From NCBI RefSeq assembly GCF_000297395.2, contig NZ_HF570108.1, forward strand, positions 4,695,680-4,759,679: a stretch of DNA of 64,000 nucleotides, read 5' to 3'. This DNA is from Micromonospora lupini str. Lupac 08 (GTDB lineage: Bacteria; Actinomycetota; Actinomycetes; Mycobacteriales; Micromonosporaceae). Every line of letters starts with the position of its first letter. The first letter of the stretch is position 1. The notes below the pieces were generated by a model that saw nothing but the letters and a program-made list of their open reading frames with translations, made no database searches and was not told the DNA's origin. Below, piece by piece: positions 8,571 through 16,618 of the stretch. The position numbers and the translations under genes were made by a program.

Positions 8571-9109
8571 CGGTCCTTCTCCTTCGCGGAGGGGCAGACG
8601 ACTCGGCTGGGAGGTCCTGCGACGGGGCGGAGGCCGCTGTCGCGTCGAACCTTCGCTGGCGCGTCACTGACGACAACACCCGGGTGGACTTCACCTGTGA
8701 GCGTTAACAGCACTGAGGAGGCACGGCCCCGGGCTGTACGGCTGCGGGTGGTGGGTAATGTGCCGCGCCGGTGTCGCCGGCGAGGCAGACGCCATGTGTC
8801 CAGATCATTAAGTACTTGTTGCGGACAAGTGTTAGCGATCCCATCTAGAGTGTCAAGGCATCGAAGGCGCTCGTTCGGCCACGAATGACGTCATACGTCA
8901 CACGACGATGCTAGTCTATGTGTGGCGTGGCTCACTGCCAGCCGTCGGCCCGGCGACCAGAACCGGCCACCGCGGCGTCGGCAGTGCCCTCGACGGTCCG
9001 CGAAGGACCGCCGTCGACGCCATCGCTGGCCGGTGACCCCGAACGCCAGCAGCAACAACGCACCGGCCTTTGTCCACCACCACCACCACCACCACAAGGA
9101 GGCGCAGCT
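8571..9109. promoter_or_regulatory. Divergent control region with candidate operators
   Basis: This 539-base gap separates two secreted-enzyme genes. Two similar 11-mers occur in opposite orientation: TGTTAACGCTC (complement of 8699-8709) and TGTTAGCGATC (8830-8840), matching at 9 of 11 positions. They look like LacI-type half-palindromes. Other structure: a perfect inverted repeat ACTTGT-TGCGG-ACAAGT at 8814-8830 and the palindrome ATGACGTCAT at 8885-8894. No convincing gene lies in the gap. The role as operators is inferred. Confidence 0.45.
9075..9102 (+). promoter_or_regulatory. (CAC)7 tract directly before a strong ribosome-binding site
   Basis: Seven CAC triplets (9075-9095) are followed at once by AAGGAGG (9096-9102) and, after 7 bases, by the GTG start at 9110. 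The G-free tract would be unstructured in mRNA and could keep the ribosome-binding site open. The site decides the start of the esterase gene. Confidence 0.7.
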
Positions 9110-10465
9110 GTGCCACTTCGCAAACTCTCCAGCCCCTGGATAGGGGCCGTCATGGCGGTCATGGTTCTGTTCGCCGTCGGGGCGTACGTCATCATGGCCG
9201 GCGGATCGGCATCCGCCGCCACCACCGCCGGCTGCGGCAAGGCGCCCGGCCTGAACAGCGGCACCCACACCATCCAGAGCAGCGGAAAGACCCGCAGCTT
9301 CATCCTTCGGCTGCCCGACAACTACAACAACACCTACGCCCACCGGCTGGCCTTCGGGTTCCACTGGTTGGGCGGCACCGCCGAGCAGGTCGCGTCGGGC
9401 GGCAGCGACGGAGCCCCGTGGGCCTACTACGGCATGCTCTCCCAGTCGAACAACACCACGATCTTCGTCGCCCCGCAGGGCATCGGTAACGGCTGGGGCA
9501 ACTCCAACGGTGAGGACGTGACCTTCACCGACGACATGGTCCGCGTCATCGAGAACGCGCTCTGCGTCGACACGACGCAACTCTTCTCGGTCGGGTTCAG
9601 CTACGGCGGCGCGATGAGCTACTCGTTGGCGTGTTCCCGGCCGACCGTGTTCCGAGCGGTCGCGGCGATCGCGGCCCCGGGGGCGATCAGCGGCTGCAGC
9701 GGTGGCAACCAGCCAGTGGCGTACCTGGGGATTCACGGCATCAACGACAACATCGCGAACGGACGGGCGTTGCGCGACAGGTTCGTCCGGAACAACGGTT
9801 GCGCCGCGCAGAACCCGCCGGAACCGAGGGCGGGCAGCCTGAGCCACATCACCACCGCCTACTCGTGTCAGGCCGGATACCCGGTGCTCTGGGCCGCGTT
9901 CGACGGCGGCCACCAGCAGGGGCCGGTCGACGGGTGTGCCGGCTGTGAGAGCGGCGCGCGGAGCTGGGTCAAGCAGGAGGTGTGGAGGTTCTTCAGCCAG
10001 TTCGGGTCGACCGTGCCGCCGACCAGCCCTCCGCCAAGCACTCCCCCGCCGAGCACTCCCCCGCCGTCCGGCCAGCAGAACGTGCTGATCGTGGGTAACC
10101 AGTCCGGCCGCTGCATCGACGTCCCCGGCTCCAGCACCACCAACGGGGCCCGTCCGGCACTGTGGGACTGTCACGGTCGCACCAACCAGCGCTGGACCCA
10201 CACCTCCAACCGCACCCTGACCGTCTACGGCAACAAGTGCCTGGACGCCAGCGGAGCGGGTAGCAGCAACGGCACGGCGGTCATCATCTGGGACTGCAAC
10301 GGCCAAGCCAACCAGCAGTGGAACCTGAACTCCAACGGCACCATCACCGGAGTCCAGTCGGGGCTCTGCCTCGACGCCGTCAACTCCGGCACGGCCAACG
10401 GAACGCAACTGCGCCTCTGGGCCTGCCAAGGCAGCGCCAACCAGCAGTGGAGCACGCGCGCCTAG
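9110..10465 (+). CDS. Secreted CE1-type esterase / PHB-depolymerase family with ricin-type module
   Basis: A 451-residue exported alpha/beta hydrolase. Residues 1-36 are a signal peptide ending ASA. The catalytic domain (about 40-300) has nucleophile S164 in GFSYGG, a probable acid at D213 in GINDN and H268 in FDGGHQQG. Even cysteine numbers suggest disulfides. A linker of repeated PPSTP units leads to a ricin-type beta-trefoil (about 322-451) with QRW/QQW repeats. The family includes feruloyl and acetylxylan esterases as well as PHB depolymerases. The lectin module and the neighbouring GH5/GH43 genes favour a hemicellulose esterase. The GTG at 9110 has an ideal ribosome-binding site. Confidence 0.85.
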   Translation: MPLRKLSSPWIGAVMAVMVLFAVGAYVIMAGGSASAATTAGCGKAPGLNSGTHTIQSSGKTRSFILRLPDNYNNTYAHRLAFGFHWLGGTAEQVASGGSDGAPWAYYGMLSQSNNTTIFVAPQGIGNGWGNSNGEDVTFTDDMVRVIENALCVDTTQLFSVGFSYGGAMSYSLACSRPTVFRAVAAIAAPGAISGCSGGNQPVAYLGIHGINDNIANGRALRDRFVRNNGCAAQNPPEPRAGSLSHITTAYSCQAGYPVLWAAFDGGHQQGPVDGCAGCESGARSWVKQEVWRFFSQFGSTVPPTSPPPSTPPPSTPPPSGQQNVLIVGNQSGRCIDVPGSSTTNGARPALWDCHGRTNQRWTHTSNRTLTVYGNKCLDASGAGSSNGTAVIIWDCNGQANQQWNLNSNGTITGVQSGLCLDAVNSGTANGTQLRLWACQGSANQQWSTRA

Positions 10466-10497
10466 TGCCGCATCCGGCAACGCCGAGCCTGCCGGAG

Positions 10498-10531
10498 ACG
10501 CGCCGCCCGGGTCCTGTCCCGGGCGGCGCGT
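10498..10531. terminator. Bidirectional terminator
   Basis: A perfect 14-bp G+C-rich inverted repeat (10498-10511 with 10518-10531) closes a 6-nt loop. It lies between the convergent stops of the esterase gene (10465) and the isomerase gene (10573). Confidence 0.85.
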
Positions 10532-10572
10532 TGCCGTCCGGCGGTGCGGACGGCCGAACGAGCCACGCATCG

Positions 10573-11397
10573 CTACAGCCCCACGCTGCGCAGGGTCGGC
10601 ACGGTCTTGCCCACCCAGGCGAGGTCGGCGTCCTCGCGGGCGCCCTGGGTGCGTTGTGTGCCGGCCAGGAACCACAGGAAGTACGTGGTGTAGCCGGGCG
10701 CGCTGACCACTGTGTGGTAGCCCTCGGGCATCATCTGCATCACGTGGTCGCGGATGGTGACGTTCTCTTCGTACCCGTCGTCGGTGTAGACCCGGCTGAT
10801 GCCGAACCCGTTCGCCGGGTTGACGCGGTAGTAGTACATCTCCTCGTGTGCGGCCTCGGCGGGCAGGTCGTCGACCCTGTGCCGGTGTGGCGGGTAGGTG
10901 CTCCAGTTGCCCGAGGGCGTGTAGGTCTCGCCGACGATGAGCCGGCGGGCGGGCAGGTCCGGTTGGGCGATCTCGGTGAGGATCTGGTGGTAGTTGCGGC
11001 CGAAGTTGGCCGCTCCCCAACGGCCGGTCGCGACCTGCTCCGGCGCGATGACATAGGGGTCGGCGGCCAGGTCGCTGGGGGCGCTGGGAAGGGCGATCTC
11101 CACGTCGGTGACGGCCTCGACGGTGATCGGGGACCCGGCCGGGAGGTAGACGGAGTGCGGCTTGCCCGAGAACACGTCCGGACGACCGCCGACCCGTGGG
11201 AAGTGGTGGCCGGCGACGGTGAAGCTGGCGGTGCCACCGAGGATGACGGCCAGGATCTCCCGGTCACCGGACTCGCCGGTCCAGGACTCGCCTGCCGACA
11301 GCCGCAGCAGGGTGAAGTCCAGCAGGCGGCAGGGATTGAAGGGCAGCGTGTTCCGGCCGTCGGAGGCGGGAATGGAGCAGTGGTAGCGGTAGTCCAT
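10573..11397 (-). CDS. IolB/KduI-family uronate isomerase-like protein
   Basis: A 274-residue bicupin protein of the IolB/KduI family. The metal-site motif YPPHRHRVDD followed by EEMYYYR (about residues 170-195) and the downstream HTVVSAPGY are typical. IolB converts 5-deoxy-glucuronate to 5-dehydro-2-deoxy-gluconate in inositol catabolism, whereas KduI isomerises 5-keto-4-deoxyuronate from pectin or glycosaminoglycan breakdown. Sequence style is closest to IolB. However, the gene is last in an operon with a GH88 unsaturated glucuronyl hydrolase and contains no other iol gene, so a uronate substrate is more likely here. ATG at 11397 with AAGGTG upstream. Confidence 0.75.
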   Translation of the reverse strand: MDYRYHCSIPASDGRNTLPFNPCRLLDFTLLRLSAGESWTGESGDREILAVILGGTASFTVAGHHFPRVGGRPDVFSGKPHSVYLPAGSPITVEAVTDVEIALPSAPSDLAADPYVIAPEQVATGRWGAANFGRNYHQILTEIAQPDLPARRLIVGETYTPSGNWSTYPPHRHRVDDLPAEAAHEEMYYYRVNPANGFGISRVYTDDGYEENVTIRDHVMQMMPEGYHTVVSAPGYTTYFLWFLAGTQRTQGAREDADLAWVGKTVPTLRSVGL

Positions 11398-11444
11398 GGT
11401 CACCTTTCTCAGGATTCGGGGGCGGTGCGGGTCGGTCGCGGTGG

Positions 11445-12629
11445 TCACCAGGGGCTGGTCCAGCCGGGGATCGTGGCGCGGGTGAGGGCTTCCAGATAGA
11501 AGTAGTCGCCCCACAGGGTTCCCTCGTCGACGCCGACGTCCTTGGGTTTGTCGTAGACGCCGTGCAGGATCAGCGCGTTGGAGACCGGATGGCCGCCGGT
11601 GGAGTAGTGGTCGATGAGCGAGCGCAGGATCTCCGCTGCGGCCGTCCGGTACCGGCCGGCGCTGGCCGGGTCGGCGAGGTTGTCGGCCAGTTCGACCAGG
11701 CCGCAGGCGGCGATCGCCGCGGCGGAGCTGTCCCGCTCCTGACCGCTGCCGTCGCCGAACTCCAGGTCCCAGTACGCGACGTGGTCGTTCGGCAGACTGG
11801 CGAGGAAGCGGTCCGCGCAGATCCGCGCGGCAGCGAGCAGCCCGGGGTCGCCGGTGTGTCGATGGTTGAGGCTGAACCCGTAGATGCCCCATGCCTGCCC
11901 GCGGGCCCAACAGGAGTGGTCGGCGTGGCCCTGCTCGGTTTCGCCGTGCAGGGGCACCCCGCTGTCCGGGTCCCAGTAGAAGGTGTGGAACGTCGTGCCG
12001 TCCGGGCGCAGGATGTGCTGGCGCAGCTGAGCGGTGTGCCGACGGGCCGCGGCGGCGTAGCGGTCGTCGCCGGTGGCCTGGCTGGCCCAGAACAGCAGCG
12101 GCGTGTTCATGAGGCTGTCGATGATGGTGCGACCCCGTTGGCGGGGATCGTTCAGGTCGCCCCAGGCCTGGATGATCCCGGCGGGTTCCAGGAACCGCGT
12201 CATCAGGTGGTCGGCCGCGGCGAGAGCCGCGCCTCGGGCCCGTGCATCGTCGGTACGGCGGGCCGGGGTGACGCAGGAGAGGGTGTAGAGAAACCCGAGG
12301 TCGTGGGTGTCCAGGTCGATGCCGCGGTTCACCCGATCGGCGAAGCTGTCCACGTGGGACAGCGCCGCACGCAGATGGCGGTCGTCACCGGTCAGGTCGT
12401 GGGCCAGCCAGAGCATCCCGGGCCAGAAGCTCGTGGTCCAGCCGACGTTGGCACCCTCGGGCTGGCCGACGCTCGGTGGCCGGAGCGGGTAGCGGTTGGC
12501 GGCGGTGGTGTCCGCGGGGTACCGGTCGCCGAAGGCGGCGATGTTCGCGTCGACGGTGCCTATCGCGGCGGCCACCGCGGCCGCCGTGGCCTCTGCGTCG
12601 GAGTTGGGACGGACGTCGGTCGCCGTCAT
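11445..12629 (-). CDS. GH88 unsaturated glucuronyl hydrolase
   Basis: A 394-residue cytoplasmic (alpha/alpha)6-barrel protein. It releases the delta-4,5-unsaturated uronic acid from oligosaccharides produced by polysaccharide lyases. The two catalytic aspartates known in this family are visible as D110 in THDLGFLY and D171 in TIIDSLMNTPLLFW. Other hallmarks are CWARGQAWGIYGF near residue 245 and the C-terminal GTLWGDYFYLEAL. The product would feed the IolB/KduI-like isomerase encoded 47 bases downstream. No signal peptide is present, so substrate must be imported, consistent with the ABC genes upstream in the operon. Confidence 0.9.
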   Translation of the reverse strand: MTATDVRPNSDAEATAAAVAAAIGTVDANIAAFGDRYPADTTAANRYPLRPPSVGQPEGANVGWTTSFWPGMLWLAHDLTGDDRHLRAALSHVDSFADRVNRGIDLDTHDLGFLYTLSCVTPARRTDDARARGAALAAADHLMTRFLEPAGIIQAWGDLNDPRQRGRTIIDSLMNTPLLFWASQATGDDRYAAAARRHTAQLRQHILRPDGTTFHTFYWDPDSGVPLHGETEQGHADHSCWARGQAWGIYGFSLNHRHTGDPGLLAAARICADRFLASLPNDHVAYWDLEFGDGSGQERDSSAAAIAACGLVELADNLADPASAGRYRTAAAEILRSLIDHYSTGGHPVSNALILHGVYDKPKDVGVDEGTLWGDYFYLEALTRATIPGWTSPW

Positions 12630-12713
12630 GGATGCTGTTCTCCCTCGTGGGTCCGGTCCGGTGCCGGGCAGGTGTGTCGTCGGCGCCCCGGCTCGGCGGC
12701 CGGAACGCGGTGG

Positions 12714-13400
12714 TCAGATGCGCTGGGGTGCTGCCGTCGGTGGGTCGAGGGCGGCGCGCAGGGTGAAGCGGCTGTTGGCCCACACGACGTAGAGCAGCGG
12801 CGCGGCGGCGAGACCGAGAGCGATGGCGGGGCGGGCCGCCAGAATCTGGGCGAGCAGCGCGAGCACGAGCAGAGACGCGGCGGTGAGGTACCACCGACGC
12901 ACCGCCAGATACACGCAGGTACGGGCCACCTCGCGCAGCGGCGCGCCGGGTCGCTCGGCGACGGTCACCAGCCCGAGCAGCGCGGTCGCGACGGTGAGCA
13001 CGATCAGGGTCGCCAGCACCGGCAGGGCGAGTGCGCCGACCCGGTGGCCCCACGCGGCGCGGGCGTCGACGGCGAGCACCACCAGGGCGGTCACGGCCGC
13101 CGCCGTCCAGAGCATCGCCGGCCGGGCGGTGGCTCGCCAGGCGCGGCCGTAGGTGCGCAGCACGCCGCCGGTGTCGCCCGCCGAGTAGGCGGACATGACC
13201 GCGAAGGCCGCGCAGAGTCCTGGCGCGCAGAGCGGGGCGGTCAGCGCGTACAGGGGCCAGGAGCGCGCCGCCTCGGTGGTGAACGCGAGCGTCACCAGGG
13301 GCAGGCAACCGAGCACCAGCAGCAGGTTGGTGACGAGCGCGACGTAGATTCCGTCGAAGACGGCGGTGATGATGGTGTGGCGCGATCGCACGGGCCTCAA
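12714..13400 (-). CDS. DUF624 (YesL-like) membrane protein
   Basis: A 228-residue protein with about five to six membrane segments. Proteins of the YesL/DUF624 type are repeatedly encoded beside sugar ABC importers for rhamnogalacturonan or related glycans, and their role is not established. The start is TTG at 13400, overlapping the stop of the upstream permease gene (TTGA), which implies translational coupling. It sits between the permease genes and GH88 in the operon. The family call rests on overall character and context more than on a sharp motif. Confidence 0.65.
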   Translation of the reverse strand: MRPVRSRHTIITAVFDGIYVALVTNLLLVLGCLPLVTLAFTTEAARSWPLYALTAPLCAPGLCAAFAVMSAYSAGDTGGVLRTYGRAWRATARPAMLWTAAAVTALVVLAVDARAAWGHRVGALALPVLATLIVLTVATALLGLVTVAERPGAPLREVARTCVYLAVRRWYLTAASLLVLALLAQILAARPAIALGLAAAPLLYVVWANSRFTLRAALDPPTAAPQRI

Positions 13401-14293
13401 CCCTTCAGTCCGGTCGAGGCGACACCCTCGATGAAGTAGCGCTGACCGAGCAGGAAGATGACGGCGACGGGCAGCACGGACAGCACCGAGCCCGTCATGA
13501 TGAGCGCGTACTCGGCGTTGTACTGGGAGATGAAGGTGTTCAGCCCCAACTGGATCGTGCGCAACTCCGGACTACGCAGATAGATCAGTGGGCCGAGGTA
13601 GTCGTTCCAGGTGGTCGTGAACATCAGCAGGGCCAGACTGGCGAGCGCCGGCCGGGACAACGGCAGGATGATCCGTCGGTAGATGCCGTACTCGCTGAGC
13701 CCGTCGACCCGCGCCGCTTCGCTGAGCTCCTCGGGGATCGTCTCGTAGAACTGCTTCATCAGGAACACGCCGATCGCGCCGAACGCCTGTATCGCGACGA
13801 TCGACCACAGCGTGTTCGACAGGTGCAGCTTCGACATGAGGATGAACTGCGGGATCATGTACGACTGCCAGGGCACCGCGATCGTCCCGACGTACGCCAG
13901 GAAGAGCAGGTTACGACCCGGGAAGCGGACGCGGGCGAAGCCGTAGGCCGCGAAGCTGCCGGTGAACACCTGCAGGAAGGTGACGGTCACCGACAGCAGC
14001 AGGGTGTTCCGCAGCCACGTCGTCATGTCCGAGCGCTGCCAGATGTCGACGTAGTTCCGCCACACCACGGGATCGGGGAGCCAGGTGATCGGGATGGTGA
14101 AGACGTCGTTGTTGGTCTTCAACGACGTCACCACCATCCAGAAGAACGGCAGCAGCAGCCCGGCCGCCGCGAGCACGAGAGCGACGTACCCGACGAGCCG
14201 CCAGCCCCGAGACCTGACACGTCGGGCGGACGTTGCGTGGTTGCCGGGCGCGGCGACGGCCGGGACGGGCGTGGAGAGGTCGGTCGCGGTCAT
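13397..14293 (-). CDS. Sugar ABC transporter permease (MalG/YesQ type)
   Basis: A 298-residue protein with six membrane segments of the carbohydrate-uptake CUT1 class. The EAA loop that contacts the ATPase is clear: EAARVDGLSEYGIYRRIILPLS, about residues 200-221. The start ATG at 14293 overlaps by one base the stop of the other permease gene. The downstream DUF624 gene overlaps its own stop. No ATPase gene is in the operon, as is common in actinomycetes that share one MsiK-type ATPase among many sugar importers. Confidence 0.9.
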   Translation of the reverse strand: MTATDLSTPVPAVAAPGNHATSARRVRSRGWRLVGYVALVLAAAGLLLPFFWMVVTSLKTNNDVFTIPITWLPDPVVWRNYVDIWQRSDMTTWLRNTLLLSVTVTFLQVFTGSFAAYGFARVRFPGRNLLFLAYVGTIAVPWQSYMIPQFILMSKLHLSNTLWSIVAIQAFGAIGVFLMKQFYETIPEELSEAARVDGLSEYGIYRRIILPLSRPALASLALLMFTTTWNDYLGPLIYLRSPELRTIQLGLNTFISQYNAEYALIMTGSVLSVLPVAVIFLLGQRYFIEGVASTGLKG

Positions 14294-15198
14294 CAGCTGT
14301 TCCTCCGCTTGTTGACCCAGAACTGGATGACCGTGATGCCGAAACAGATGGCGAACAGGACGATGGAGACCGCCGAGGCGTAGCCGAACTGGTTCTCCTC
14401 GAAGCCCTTCTGGTAGATGTACTGCGAGAGCACAAGTGTCGACTGTCCCGGTCCGCCGCCGGTCATCACGAGGATGAGGTCGAAGACCTTGAAACTTTCG
14501 ATGGTGAGCAGCACGGTGACGAAGAAGGTCGTGGTTCGTAACCCGGGCAGGGTCACGTGCACGAACCGCTGCCACGGTGAGGCGCCGTCGGTCTCGGCCG
14601 CCTCGTAGAGCTGGGCCGGGATGGTCTGCAGGCCGGCCAGGAACAGCAGCATGTAGTAGCCCATGTACCGCCAGGTGCCGACGATGATGACCGCCGGCAT
14701 CGACCAGGTCGCCGACGCGGTCCAGCCCGGCGGATCGTCCACCCCGACGGCGCCGAGGAGAGCGTTGATCGGGCCGTACTCCGGGCTGAACAGCTGGTTC
14801 CAGACGACCGCGATCGCCACGATCGACGTGATGTAGGGGAAGAAGGCGACGGTGCGGAAGAACCGCACGCCACGCAGTTTGCGGTTGAGCAGCAGCGCCA
14901 GCCCGAGTGCTGCCGCGAGGGTCAGTGGGATGTGGAAGACGGCGTAGTAGACGGTGTTGCGCAGTGCGGTCCAGAAGCTCGCGTCGTCCCACATCCGCCG
15001 GAAGTTTGCCGTGCCGGTCCACTCGGCCACCCCGAAGACGTTCCAGTTGGTGAACGCCACGTAGAACAGCACCACGACGGGTAGCAGGGTGAGCACGGCG
15101 AAGCCGAGAAAGTTGGGCAGGATGAACGACCAGCCGGCGACCGTGTTGCGCGACACCAGCCGCCGGTTCCTGGGTCTCGTGCGCGGCAATGTTGCCAT
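14293..15198 (-). CDS. Sugar ABC transporter permease (MalF/YesP type)
   Basis: A 301-residue membrane protein of the CUT1 family with six segments. The EAA loop is at about residues 200-220 (YEAAETDGASPWQRFVHVTLPGL), followed by the MTGGGPGQST segment typical of MalF-like permeases. It pairs with the gene at 13397-14293. The start is separated from the upstream binding-protein gene by a hairpin (15228-15266). Substrate is inferred from context to be an unsaturated or uronate-containing oligosaccharide. Confidence 0.9.
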   Translation of the reverse strand: MATLPRTRPRNRRLVSRNTVAGWSFILPNFLGFAVLTLLPVVVLFYVAFTNWNVFGVAEWTGTANFRRMWDDASFWTALRNTVYYAVFHIPLTLAAALGLALLLNRKLRGVRFFRTVAFFPYITSIVAIAVVWNQLFSPEYGPINALLGAVGVDDPPGWTASATWSMPAVIIVGTWRYMGYYMLLFLAGLQTIPAQLYEAAETDGASPWQRFVHVTLPGLRTTTFFVTVLLTIESFKVFDLILVMTGGGPGQSTLVLSQYIYQKGFEENQFGYASAVSIVLFAICFGITVIQFWVNKRRNS

Positions 15199-15227
15199 AG
15201 GGAGTCTCCGGAAGCGTTCGGCCTGGC

Positions 15228-15266
15228 GGCGGGACCGGCGTACGGCGCAGGCGCGCCGGTCCCGCC
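15228..15266 (-). terminator. Intercistronic hairpin after the binding-protein gene
   Basis: A 13-bp perfect inverted repeat (15228-15240 with 15254-15266) starts 7 bases after the binding-protein stop and precedes the permease start. It is placed to stabilise the binding-protein mRNA or cause partial termination. Confidence 0.65.
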
Positions 15267-15272
15267 ATCAGC

Positions 15273-16577
15273 TCACTGGTTGAGAACTTCGTTCTTGGCG
15301 CGGGTCTGCGCCTTGCTCAGTTCCGCGTCGACGCCCTTGTTGTCGGAGAGGATCGCCGAATGCGTCTCGTTGAGGAGGTTCTGCAGGCCGGCGGTGTGCT
15401 TCGACACCGGGTTCTCCGGCTTGATGGTGTGCTTGGTGTAGGCGAACTTCGACAGATCGTCCTGCGGTACGCCGTCCAGCCCGAACAGGCTCGCGGTGAC
15501 CGCGTCCGTGACCTGGGCCGGGGTGAGGCCGATCCCGGCCAGTGCCTTGCCGGCTTCCGGGCCGGCCGCGTACTTGAGGAAGTCCTTGGCCACGGCGGCC
15601 TTCGACTTACTGATCTTCGGGTTGATCCCCAGGCCGGTCGGGTCACCGAAGGTGACGGGCGTGGCGGAGGTGCCGGTGGTGGACTTGTCGAACTGCGGCG
15701 CCGGTGCCATCCCCCACTCGAACGTGTCGGCGTCACCGCTCTTGCGCTGGTTGAGCAGCGTGGCCACGTACCAGGTGCCCATCAGCAGCATCGCCGACTG
15801 CTGCTTGCCGAACTGCGCCTGGTAGGTCAGCTTGTTGGTCTTCGCGGTGCCGAAGGTCGGCTGCGCGCCGGCCGCCTGCAGGTCCAGTGACCGCTCGTAG
15901 TACGGCTTCATGAAGCCGAAGTCGCCGGAGAGCAGGTCCGCGTTGGGGGTCTGGGCGAGCGCGAATCCCTGCACTGTCGACTGGAAGGTGTGCTGGTACG
16001 CGCCTGTCGCGTTCGAGCCGGCCCCCTTCAGCCCGGTGTGCAGTCGCTTCGCGGCGTCGGTGTAGTCGTCCCAGGTCCAACTGCCGTCCGGCAGCGCCAC
16101 CTTCGCCTTGGCGAACAGGTCCTTGTTGTAGTAGAGCACCCAGGAGTCCTGCCGGTACGGCACCGCGTACGCCTTGCCGTCCACCTGGTACGACGCGAGC
16201 GCAGGGCTCGAGCCGAGACCGGAGGTGACGTCGGAGACGTCGAGCAGCTGACCACCGCTCTGGTACGTGTAGAAGTTCTTGAGGTTCTTCATGACATAGA
16301 CGTCCGGGGCGGTGCCGGCGGCCAGGTCCGTGATCATCTGGGTGTCGTAGTCGTTGCCCGGGGCGTACTCCTTGAGCTCCACCGTCACGTTCGGGTGGGT
16401 CGCCTTGAAGCCGTCGGCGAGCGTCTTGAACTCGGGCGTGGACGACAGGCTCCAGCCGGCCAGGGTGATCGTCACCGGGGCGTTGGGGTCGACTGGCTCG
16501 TCTCCGCCCCCGCAGCCGGTGAGAACAAGCGTCAGGGCCATCGCGGCGCTGATGACGGCCGGTATCGTGCGCTTCAT
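15273..16577 (-). CDS. Sugar ABC transporter substrate-binding lipoprotein
   Basis: A 434-residue extracellular solute-binding protein of the type-1 (MalE-like) family. The lipobox is LVLTGCGGG with the acylated cysteine at residue 22. The body shows typical elements: VTITLAGWSLSSTPEF near the start of the mature part, GTAPDVYVMKNL, AVPYRQDSWVLYYNKDLF and the C-terminal helix. It captures the oligosaccharide for the two permeases encoded downstream. ATG at 16577 is preceded by AAGGAGAAAGGG. It follows the DUF2264 gene after 41 bases. Confidence 0.9.
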   Translation of the reverse strand: MKRTIPAVISAAMALTLVLTGCGGGDEPVDPNAPVTITLAGWSLSSTPEFKTLADGFKATHPNVTVELKEYAPGNDYDTQMITDLAAGTAPDVYVMKNLKNFYTYQSGGQLLDVSDVTSGLGSSPALASYQVDGKAYAVPYRQDSWVLYYNKDLFAKAKVALPDGSWTWDDYTDAAKRLHTGLKGAGSNATGAYQHTFQSTVQGFALAQTPNADLLSGDFGFMKPYYERSLDLQAAGAQPTFGTAKTNKLTYQAQFGKQQSAMLLMGTWYVATLLNQRKSGDADTFEWGMAPAPQFDKSTTGTSATPVTFGDPTGLGINPKISKSKAAVAKDFLKYAAGPEAGKALAGIGLTPAQVTDAVTASLFGLDGVPQDDLSKFAYTKHTIKPENPVSKHTAGLQNLLNETHSAILSDNKGVDAELSKAQTRAKNEVLNQ

Positions 16578-16596
16578 CCCTTTCTCCTTAGGTCAG

Positions 16597-16612
16597 GGGC
16601 CCACATGGGCCC
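16597..16612 (-). terminator. Small hairpin between DUF2264 and binding-protein genes
   Basis: Two GGGCCC hexamers flank a 4-nt loop (16597-16602 and 16607-16612) in the 41-base gap. It may act as a weak attenuator or mRNA processing/stability element. Confidence 0.35.
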
Positions 16613-16618
16613 GCACTG

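Noticed and set aside
9075..9143. A his-operon-type attenuator leader with seven histidines
   Set aside because: The downstream gene is a secreted esterase, no histidine genes are near, and no alternative terminator/antiterminator hairpins follow.
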